This document shows, in pieces, positions 1 through 5,581 of a stretch of DNA of 6,472 nt. The notes beneath the pieces are model-generated. The model ran no database searches and was not told the origin of the DNA. It saw only the letters and a list, made by a program, of their open reading frames with translations. The stretch lies in the NCBI GenBank assembly GCA_016937035.1, contig JAFGWS010000174.1, positions 1 through 6,472 of the forward strand, in the 5' to 3' direction. Each line of letters begins with the position of its first letter. Position 1 is the stretch's first letter. The DNA is from Pontiellaceae bacterium (GTDB lineage: Bacteria > Verrucomicrobiota > Kiritimatiellia > Kiritimatiellales > Pontiellaceae). Both the position numbers and the translations under genes were made by a program.

Positions 1-59
1 AAAACCTGGCAAGCAAAAAATGCAAAAAAAACACTCGTTCTAGGGCCAATTTACCGGAC

Positions 60-82
60 ACTATTCACACCAGCTGAATAGT
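60..82. promoter_or_regulatory. 7-bp inverted repeat upstream of the protease gene (possible operator)
   Basis: ACTATTC (60-66) and GAATAGT (76-82) are perfect reverse complements separated by 9 bases. The dyad lies directly upstream of a TATAAT hexamer at 94-99, where a repressor or activator site, or the -35 region, would be expected. It could equally be a small hairpin or chance. No T-run follows it, so it is not an obvious terminator of an upstream gene. That it is an operator is only an inference. Confidence 0.3.
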
Positions 83-99
83 TACTAACACAATATAAT
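71..99 (+). promoter_or_regulatory. Putative sigma-70-type promoter for the protease/PEP-CTERM pair
   Basis: A perfect TATAAT lies at 94-99. The hexamer 17 bases upstream (71-76, CAGCTG) is a poor -35 match and is overlapped by the inverted repeat at 60-82, which would suit an activator-dependent promoter. Transcription would begin near 106, giving a leader of about 80 bases before the proposed GTG start. A TTGACA at 99-104 has no convincing -10 at 17 bases and was not used. The assignment rests mainly on one hexamer in AT-rich DNA. Confidence 0.3.
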
Positions 100-174
100 T
101 GACACCTAGGTCGTTTGGCGCAAACCTACGAAAAAGGTGACTTTGTTGTGCCTGTCATTTGGGTATTGGAATTA

Positions 175-180
175 AAGGAG
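175..180 (+). promoter_or_regulatory. Ribosome binding site deciding the protease start
   Basis: AAGGAG at 175-180 is a strong Shine-Dalgarno sequence. The ATG at 181 touches it with no spacer, a TTG at 184 is 3 bases away and a GTG at 187 is 6 bases away. Only the GTG has normal spacing, so it is favoured as the start, and it also gives a classical signal peptide beginning with a Lys-Arg-Lys stretch. A TTG at 115 would extend the frame by 24 codons and spoil the signal peptide. Confidence 0.6.
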
Positions 181-186
181 ATGTTG

Positions 187-2562
187 GTGAAAAGAAAAAA
201 CGTTCAAGGAATATCCGCAACTCTTATTGCAGTGTGTTGTTTGACCTGTATTAGCCTGTCGGCTCAAACCGAGAGCCAGCTGTCGGAATATGATTCAGCA
301 ATGGCAACACTGGAAGATTTTAACCGAATTCAACGAGAAGCTGGTATGCCTGAAATGGCGGACCCATCACTTCAAGAGTGGATTTTGAGTGAAAATCAAA
401 AGCGGATTCTTTCCGAAGAATCCTTGCTCCCAAGGGAAAAAATTGAAGAAAAAAAGCAGCGCATGCGGGAATGGCTGAATCTTGGAATTTATCAGGAAAT
501 CATCCCGTCAGCAGGTTTTTCAAAAGCAAAAACCAAAAAGCGGGCACGCTTTGAAAACAGAGTCGTACAACGGGCCTTATTGAAACAACAGGAAATGAAA
601 ACGGCCCGCGAGTGGGCCAAGCAAATGGGAATAAGAGAGTCTGCAGTGCTGTCGGATGGGTCGGCAATCGGGCTTTCGGGGATTCGTAATGGTGCTCTTC
701 AGTTTAATGTAACGCACAATTCCGGAGCGGCAGACACAAGTTCAGTGGATGAACTTTGGCCGAGTGGCAGCTCAGGTTTAAACCTGACCGGAATAAATAC
801 CATTGTCGGGATGTGGGACGCCTATGATGCGCAGACAAATCATGTAGAGTTTATGTCCGGCGGACAATCTCGGGTTTATGACATGGATGGTGTCAGTTCA
901 CTTACATTCCATTGGCATCCGACCTCAGTAGCAGGAACTTTGGCGGCCATAGGAATCGGTTATGGAGGAAATTCTCGGGGAATGGCCTATCAAACCTATG
1001 TGGCGGCCTATGACTGGAATAATGATTTGGCAGAAATGGCCGTTGCCTATGCAAACGGGCTTCGGACATCCAACCATTCCTACGGAAACCAAGCTGGCTG
1101 GGGAGAAATTTCTGTTAGTGGAGGCACATATTACGCTTACGGCCACTACTTAACTGTAACTTTAAGCGCTGGGAAATATCCTTGCTGGTATGGTGGCGAT
1201 CTGGGAATAAAAGAAAGCTACTATTTTGGCTTTTATGGTCAAGATGTGGCAGATACTGATGATGTCGTCTATAATAACCCATACACTCTCCCCGTCTGGT
1301 CTGCGGGAAACGATAGAGACGACAACAGCATATCTACCACCACACAAGGGTATTTCCGTTTCTTTAGTGACAGAGGTTATTATGTATTCGTGTACAATGA
1401 CGTTGGCCTTCGACATACGCTGCCCTTCGCTGATTTCACCCCAGACAGTAGTTATGATACGATTACGGACCATGCTATTGCCAAAAACGTAATGACCGTT
1501 GGGGCTATAAATAAAATTCCCGGCGGCTACAACGGTGTTTCCTCCATTGAGGTCGCCCCATTCAGTTCATATGGGCCTACTGACGATGGACGAATCAAAC
1601 CTGACATTGTCGCTGCGGGGGTCAACTTGACAACTCCCGCGTGGTACTCTGATCAAATAAGCTCTACTACCAATTACTACAATGTAAGCGGAACGAGTTC
1701 TTCCGCCCCTGTAGTGACTGGAACTGTAGGGCTGATCAATGAATTAAGGGACCGCCTGCACCCTAATGCACCCTTCCTCTCGTCTACCCTTAAAACACTA
1801 ATAACTCATACAGCGGATGAGGCAGAGAGTGTTGGGCCAGATTACAAAACAGGCTGGGGACTGCTGAATGCTGAAAAGGCGGCATGGTTGGTACAGGATG
1901 ACTATGATGCTGGAGAAAAACAGTTCATTAAAGAGGTGGTTCTTAATAGCGGGGATTATATCGAATTCCCAGTTACTGCCACCGGAGGCGAACCGTTGAA
2001 GGTGAGTATTGGTTGGACCGATCCAGCGGGGGCTCCTCCCATAGATCAACTTGATCCCACCGATCTGATGCTGATTAACGATTTGGATTTGCGCATTATT
2101 GATTCATCTGAGAACACCTATTTACCTTGGATTATGACGCCCTCGTCTCCCGCAACAGCGGCAACAACGGGAGATAATTACATAGACAACACAGAGCAGG
2201 TTTTGGTTTCGAATCCAACGGCGCAGGAAACCTATACGGTCAGGATTACACACAAAAACAATCTGGTTGATGACGTGGGCAATATATCGGATCAGGCGGT
2301 GTCGATTATTCTTACAGGAATCGTTCCTGAATCTCGTGAAGGAAGCTGGATTGAAGAGTTTGTTGCGGACGACACATCAGAACTGATTGGGTGGTCCTCC
2401 GTGGTGGGGCAGAATTATCTTGTTCAGTCCACAACCGATTTGACGGAAACATGGTCGGATGTCAGCATGGAAATCAGTGCTTCCAAAACCAATACGGTAT
2501 GGGAAGAATCGGCACCTGCTGCCACGGCGACGCGCTTTTATCGTTTAATTGAAACCAACTAA
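187..2562 (+). CDS. Secreted S8 family (subtilisin/KP-43-like) serine protease
   Basis: This is an exported endopeptidase of 791 aa, counted from the GTG at 187. Residues 1-26 form a signal peptide (basic N-terminus, hydrophobic core, cleavage after SLSA). Residues about 27-185 are charged and helical, like a propeptide. The S8 domain spans about 190-570: Asp211 (in MWDAYD), His244 (in WHPTSVAGT), oxyanion Asn375 (in SAGND) and nucleophile Ser504 (in VSGTSSSAP). AAYDWNNDLAEM and SNHSYG at about 273-300 are typical of a bacterial S8 subgroup. A beta-sandwich at about 575-712, with VSIGWTDPAG, INDLDLRI and DNTEQV, matches the C-terminal domain of KP-43 proteases. Residues about 715-791 (GQNYLVQSTTDL, final RFYRLIE) resemble a tail module of Verrucomicrobiota-like secreted proteins. 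There is no PEP-CTERM tail. Oddities are DAY for the usual DTG and HPTS for HGTH. The protease class is secure, the substrate unknown. Alternative starts are ATG 181 and TTG 115. Confidence 0.92.
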   Translation: MKRKNVQGISATLIAVCCLTCISLSAQTESQLSEYDSAMATLEDFNRIQREAGMPEMADPSLQEWILSENQKRILSEESLLPREKIEEKKQRMREWLNLGIYQEIIPSAGFSKAKTKKRARFENRVVQRALLKQQEMKTAREWAKQMGIRESAVLSDGSAIGLSGIRNGALQFNVTHNSGAADTSSVDELWPSGSSGLNLTGINTIVGMWDAYDAQTNHVEFMSGGQSRVYDMDGVSSLTFHWHPTSVAGTLAAIGIGYGGNSRGMAYQTYVAAYDWNNDLAEMAVAYANGLRTSNHSYGNQAGWGEISVSGGTYYAYGHYLTVTLSAGKYPCWYGGDLGIKESYYFGFYGQDVADTDDVVYNNPYTLPVWSAGNDRDDNSISTTTQGYFRFFSDRGYYVFVYNDVGLRHTLPFADFTPDSSYDTITDHAIAKNVMTVGAINKIPGGYNGVSSIEVAPFSSYGPTDDGRIKPDIVAAGVNLTTPAWYSDQISSTTNYYNVSGTSSSAPVVTGTVGLINELRDRLHPNAPFLSSTLKTLITHTADEAESVGPDYKTGWGLLNAEKAAWLVQDDYDAGEKQFIKEVVLNSGDYIEFPVTATGGEPLKVSIGWTDPAGAPPIDQLDPTDLMLINDLDLRIIDSSENTYLPWIMTPSSPATAATTGDNYIDNTEQVLVSNPTAQETYTVRITHKNNLVDDVGNISDQAVSIILTGIVPESREGSWIEEFVADDTSELIGWSSVVGQNYLVQSTTDLTETWSDVSMEISASKTNTVWEESAPAATATRFYRLIETN

Positions 2563-2588
2563 TTTATAAATTAACTGGAGGACATCAG

Positions 2589-3101
2589 ATGAAAACAATA
2601 AAAATGACGGTCTGTTTATTCGCTTTAACGGTCAGTATTGCTTACAAGGCTCAGGCAAACTTGATACAAAACTGGAGCTGGACCATGTCTCCTTCAGTCA
2701 TTGAGGTTACACCCACGGAAACCATTCAAATTATAGGATTGGTCAGCAATGACATATCATCGCCTGGAACTTTAAATCTTGGTTATTCTGGGTTCTCATA
2801 TAATCCAGACTTGGATAAATATTATAACCTAAGCTTTGAAATAATTGATTTGTCACTGTCTCCAGGGGAGAGCTCAACATTTCTTTTTGGAACATTTACC
2901 CCAAAGTCTGAAGTACCAATTGGTCAAGAGTTTACCTTTAATTCACTTTTATGTGCAAAGTACAATGGAGATCCTATAGGCGACTTTAAATCACCTACTG
3001 AAAACTTATCCGTCAGCGTCATCCCGGAACCTTCCTCTGTTGCGCTTCTGCTGGTTGGCGGAATGGGGGTATGGATGGCCCGCCGAAAATGCCTCCGTTA
3101 A
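2589..3101 (+). CDS. PEP-CTERM sorting domain-containing exported protein
   Basis: This 170-aa protein is probably sorted to the cell envelope or exterior. Residues 1-23 form a signal peptide (basic start, hydrophobic core, cleavage near AQA/N). The mature part is short, Ser/Thr/Asn-rich and predicted beta-strand, with NLGYSGF and a stretch about LSPGESSTFLFGTF like those of other small PEP-CTERM proteins. The end is a textbook PEP-CTERM tail: Pro-Glu-Pro at 146-148, a hydrophobic segment (about 151-163) and a basic cluster ARRK. Such tails are processed by an exosortase encoded elsewhere, usually with exopolysaccharide genes; none is in this window. GGAGGA (2577-2582) lies 6 bases before the ATG. 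The gene starts 26 bases after the protease stop with no terminator visible, so co-transcription is likely. It is AT-richer than hemW and era. Sorting class is confident; the role of the mature domain is unknown. Confidence 0.9.
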   Translation: MKTIKMTVCLFALTVSIAYKAQANLIQNWSWTMSPSVIEVTPTETIQIIGLVSNDISSPGTLNLGYSGFSYNPDLDKYYNLSFEIIDLSLSPGESSTFLFGTFTPKSEVPIGQEFTFNSLLCAKYNGDPIGDFKSPTENLSVSVIPEPSSVALLLVGGMGVWMARRKCLR

Positions 3102-3121
3102 AGGATTCAACATTGACCAAG

Positions 3122-3147
3122 ATGCAACTCTGAGTGTTGCGTTGCAT
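3122..3147. terminator. Weak hairpin in the convergent gap between the PEP-CTERM gene and hemW
   Basis: ATGCAAC (3122-3128) pairs perfectly with GTTGCAT (3141-3147) around a 12-base loop. It sits 21 bases after the PEP-CTERM stop, between two convergent genes, where a bidirectional terminator is expected. The stem is short and no clear T-run follows on either strand, so intrinsic termination is doubtful. The rest of 3102-3224 shows only an AT-rich imperfect palindrome around 3176-3192 (GAAAA/TTTTC). Confidence 0.25.
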
Positions 3148-3224
3148 TAATGCCCTCTCCGGGAAATTGGAGGCTGAAAAGTTTAAATTTTCTAACAGCA
3201 TCGAGCGGACAAAGACTCAGCGAA

Positions 3225-4346
3225 TCAGACCAAATCTCTAAAAACTGAATTGCAAACAAACAAAGTATCTCGTGTTAGCAACAGGCGGTTATTGCACCGT
3301 TTAAGCAGGCCCTCCGCCGCCAACAAATCAATCGCGCGGCCACATATCGAATCAAAGGAAAATCCGGTACGCTGTTTAAACTGCTCTGCATCCACGCCTT
3401 CGAGCATACGCAGCCACATTACCAGCGTCTCGTGCGCTTTATCTTCAAGGGACAGCTCCTCCACTTCATCAAACGGGCGAGCGCCCTGCTCCATCCGAGA
3501 GCACCAAACAGAGAGATCCGCCACATTACCAAACCGCTTCCCGCTCCAGTGCGAATGTCCGGACGGTCCGCAGCCGAAATAACTTCCGCCCTGCCAATAG
3601 AGCACATTGTGCAGACACCTCCGCCCCGGTTTGGAAAAGTTGGAAATTTCATAATGCTCATATCCGGCCGATTCCAGCAGATCTTTTACGGCATAATAAT
3701 GATCCGCCTCCTCGTCATCGCCCGGCGGCACAACTTGTCCGTCGTCGCGCATGCGCGTCAACGGCGTTCCCGCTTCATAAATCAGATTATAATAGGAAAT
3801 ATGTTCCGGCGCCAATTCGACTACCCGCCGCGCATCAGCGAGCACCGCCTCCGTTGTCATACCCGGAATGCTCTGAATCAGATCCATATTTACGTTCTCA
3901 AATCCCGCCGCGCGCAGCGCATGAAAACTCTCCACCGCCTGCTCCGCCGTATGAATGCGGCCCAGCAACCGCAGCGCCTCGGGATTAAACGACTGCACGC
4001 CGATCGATACGCGGTCAATGCCGCCCTCCTTCATCGCCGCAAGCTTTTCAGGCGTCAGCGTGCCGGGATTGGCCTCGCTCGTAAACTCGATCACCTTCGA
4101 AAGGTTAATGCGGCTCCGCAGGGTTTTCAGCATGGAAGCATACTGCTCCGCCGTAAGGGCTGTCGGAGTCCCACCGCCAATAAAGACAGTATCCGGCGCA
4201 AAATCACCAGGGAGCCGCTCCAGCTCGGCGCCCAGCGCGTTCAGATAGCGATCAGCGACGTCGGCATCGCTGACGGTTGAATAAAAGTCACAATAGCTGC
4301 AACGCGCCGCACAAAACGGAACATGGATGTATAGACCGGTTGTCAT
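3225..4346 (-). CDS. hemW: Radical SAM family heme chaperone HemW (HemN-like)
   Basis: This 373-aa cytoplasmic protein is close to the usual HemW length. It is related to oxygen-independent coproporphyrinogen III oxidase (HemN), but HemW family members are thought to bind heme and deliver it to target proteins. The N-terminal motif CAARCSYCDF places the radical-SAM cluster cysteines at 12, 16 and 19. Asp-Phe follows where HemN has a further cysteine, which favours HemW. Other family blocks are GGGTPT (57-62), EANPGT (91-96), VSIGVQSF (113-120), DLIQSIPG (155-162), YEISNFSKPG (232-241) and a Gly-rich YFGCGPSGHSH (256-266) with an unusual Cys259. The C-terminal winged-helix-like HemN_C region is present. 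The start is the ATG at 4346, giving the conserved LYIHVPFC near residue 5. No Shine-Dalgarno sequence precedes it: the leader is a heptamer repeat array. It lies 130 bases downstream of era on the same strand. Older annotations often call this gene hemN. Confidence 0.93.
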   Translation of the reverse strand: MTTGLYIHVPFCAARCSYCDFYSTVSDADVADRYLNALGAELERLPGDFAPDTVFIGGGTPTALTAEQYASMLKTLRSRINLSKVIEFTSEANPGTLTPEKLAAMKEGGIDRVSIGVQSFNPEALRLLGRIHTAEQAVESFHALRAAGFENVNMDLIQSIPGMTTEAVLADARRVVELAPEHISYYNLIYEAGTPLTRMRDDGQVVPPGDDEEADHYYAVKDLLESAGYEHYEISNFSKPGRRCLHNVLYWQGGSYFGCGPSGHSHWSGKRFGNVADLSVWCSRMEQGARPFDEVEELSLEDKAHETLVMWLRMLEGVDAEQFKQRTGFSFDSICGRAIDLLAAEGLLKRCNNRLLLTRDTLFVCNSVFRDLV

Positions 4347-4381
4347 TGCATTTCTGATTTAAGATTTCCGATTGCTGATTT
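4347..4381 (-). repeat. Degenerate heptamer array A, touching the hemW start codon
   Basis: Read on the minus strand, five in-register 7-base units run with no gap up to the hemW ATG: AAATCAG, CAATCGG, AAATCTT, AAATCAG, AAATGCA. The shared core is AATC, degenerate in the last unit. They form the whole immediate leader of hemW and leave no room for a normal Shine-Dalgarno sequence. A second array of the same unit in the opposite orientation lies at 4426-4474. The 44 bases between them (4382-4425) show nothing recognisable. The function is unknown. Confidence 0.7.
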
Positions 4382-4425
4382 TTGGGTCTGCAACGCTTTT
4401 AAATTCAATTACTGGCAGCTTCAAC

Positions 4426-4474
4426 AAATCTCCGATCGACAATCGGCAATCGGCAATCAGCAATCAGCAATTCG
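4426..4474 (+). repeat. Degenerate heptamer array B, just past the era stop codon
   Basis: Read on the plus strand, seven in-register 7-base units: AAATCTC, CGATCGA, CAATCGG twice, CAATCAG twice, and CAATTCG. The middle four are near perfect. The array ends two bases from the era stop codon (4477-4479) and is inverted relative to the array at 4347-4381. Aligning five units of each gives about 26 identities in 35 positions, so transcript from era into hemW could fold into a long imperfect stem with a loop of roughly 60 bases. It may be slippage-generated sequence or a dispersed repeat family. Confidence 0.75.
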
Positions 4475-4476
4475 CC

Positions 4477-5418
4477 CTATGCGTACCCAAGCTTTTTAAG
4501 AATCCAGAAATTTTTCCGCCAGTTTTTTTCCACCTTAACCCAGAGCTTGAGCTGAAAACGCACGCCGTACATTTCATACAGATCGCGCTCAGACTGTTCG
4601 CGCACCCACTTGAGCAGGCGACCTTTTTCGCCAATCACGATGCCCTTTTGCGAATGGCGCTCCACATACACCGAGGCCTCGACCGTCCACTTGTTTTCCT
4701 GCTCGTCGATCGACTCCACCCAAATCGCCAACGCGTGCGGCAGCTCGGCGTGGAGCTTTTGGAAATATTTTTCGCGGATCACATCGGCAATATTAAGCTT
4801 ACGCGGATAGTCGGTGAGAATGTCGTCCGGAAAGAGCGGCGGCCCTTCAGGGACCTGCGCAAAGAGCGCATCGAGCAGATCCTTCATTCCATCTCCGCGC
4901 AGAGCGGATACCTCGGCCCAGACGAGTTCTTGCGTACTTTCCTTCTCCGCCTTAATTTCGGCCCAGAGCTGCTTATATTCCTCCGCACGGTTGGATTGGC
5001 GATCGCTCTTGTTCAGCGCAATCATGCAGGGAACTTCCTCGCGCGCAAGGCGACGGAGCCAGCCGTCGTCCTCCAGCTCCGGCTTGGTGGAGACATCGAC
5101 CACCAGGAGAATCGCATCGGTCCCCTGCACGGCCGAGCGCGCCGCTTTGTTCAGATTTTTCCCCAGTTCGCCCTGCGCTTTATGCACCCCGGGCGTGTCA
5201 AGAAATACAAGCTGCCCGCGCGGTTCCGTGAGAATGGCTCGAATCACATTCCGCGTCGTCTGCACCGTATCGCTCACAATGCTGACCTTTTCGCCCAACA
5301 GATGATTCAGCAGCGTCGATTTCCCCACATTTGTGCGCCCGACGATAGCAATCACGCCTGCGCGGCCAATTCCTTCAAATTCCGGAAAGTCTCTATTCAT
5401 AGGCGCGGGTTCTAACAC
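4477..5418 (-). CDS. era: GTPase Era
   Basis: Era is an essential GTPase that binds the 3' end of 16S rRNA and helps assemble the 30S subunit. This copy has 313 aa against about 300 usually. GTPase motifs are G1 GRTNVGKS (27-34), G2 in QTTRN (53-57), G3 DTPG (74-77), G4 NKSD (136-139) and G5 SAL (171-173). The KH RNA-binding domain includes the GEKG loop (263-266) and the family ending ELWVKV-like KLWVKVEKNW (291-300) plus LKKLGYA. Both domains are intact. The start is uncertain: GTG at 5418 has GGAGG (5423-5427) 4 bases upstream, whereas ATG at 5400 gives 307 aa but has no ribosome binding site. An out-of-frame ATG at 5420 is followed at once by TGT TAG. The gene lies downstream of the unrecognised gene ending at 5582 and upstream of hemW, all on one strand. 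Confidence 0.95.
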   Translation of the reverse strand: MLEPAPMNRDFPEFEGIGRAGVIAIVGRTNVGKSTLLNHLLGEKVSIVSDTVQTTRNVIRAILTEPRGQLVFLDTPGVHKAQGELGKNLNKAARSAVQGTDAILLVVDVSTKPELEDDGWLRRLAREEVPCMIALNKSDRQSNRAEEYKQLWAEIKAEKESTQELVWAEVSALRGDGMKDLLDALFAQVPEGPPLFPDDILTDYPRKLNIADVIREKYFQKLHAELPHALAIWVESIDEQENKWTVEASVYVERHSQKGIVIGEKGRLLKWVREQSERDLYEMYGVRFQLKLWVKVEKNWRKNFWILKKLGYA

Positions 5419-5488
5419 ATCGCCTCCGTAACGAAAAACCTATTCCCCGCACATTACGCGAAATTTGCCTAATGGCCTACAATCACGA

Positions 5489-5516
5489 TGCCCGCGAAAA
5501 AAAACCGGGCGTTTTT
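5489..5516 (+). terminator. Terminator-like hairpin, plus direction, between era and the upstream gene
   Basis: GCCCG (5490-5494) pairs with CGGGC (5506-5510) around an 11-base A-rich loop, and a T5 run (5512-5516) follows on the plus strand. A T5489-G5511 wobble extends the stem. This has intrinsic terminator form, yet no plus-strand gene lies upstream: era runs the other way. On the minus strand the same stem has no T-run after it. It may stop antisense transcription, fold in the era leader, or be fortuitous. Confidence 0.35.
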
Positions 5517-5539
5517 GATTCAGCAAGGCGTCAAAGAAG

Positions 5540-5561
5540 GCCGCGACTACATCTTCGCGGC
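5540..5561 (-). terminator. GC hairpin after the unrecognised gene (weak terminator candidate)
   Basis: GCCGCG (5540-5545) and CGCGGC (5556-5561) form a perfect 6-bp stem with a 10-base loop, 20 bases past the stop of the minus-strand gene ending at 5582. On the minus strand the stem is followed by CTTCTTTG, a broken T-run, so it could be a weak terminator or pause/processing hairpin between that gene and era. The rest of 5419-5581 holds the plus-direction hairpin at 5489-5516 and the era Shine-Dalgarno sequence; no supported gene. Confidence 0.35.
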
Positions 5562-5581
5562 ATAATTTCGGAGGAAAGGCC

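Noticed and set aside
7..23. Possible sigma-54 promoter (TGGCA ... TGCA), considered because PEP-CTERM loci are sometimes sigma-54 controlled
   Set aside because: The GG and GC elements are 12 bases apart instead of the required 10, and flanking consensus bases are poor.
115..186. N-terminal extension of the protease from a TTG at 115
   Set aside because: It has no ribosome binding site, would bury the signal peptide behind 24 extra residues, and the strong AAGGAG at 175-180 fits the GTG at 187.
3432..4280. Plus-strand frame of 282 codons opposite hemW
   Set aside because: It is the antisense shadow of hemW. The composition is Arg/His/Ile-rich with no recognisable domain, while the minus strand carries all HemW motifs.
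4426..4474. CRISPR array or integrase attachment site
   Set aside because: The units are 7 bases long, contiguous and without spacers, so this is a tandem repeat. No integrase or cas gene is near.
4372..5415. Long plus-strand frame (347 codons) opposite era
   Set aside because: It is the antisense shadow of era, whose GTPase and KH motifs are unmistakable. Its start lies in the heptamer arrays, and its sequence is rich in His, Arg and Leu as expected of a reverse frame.
5488..5565. Plus-strand 25-codon frame (starts MPAKKNRAF)
   Set aside because: It is very short, lacks a ribosome binding site, and spans both hairpins of the gap; nothing supports translation.
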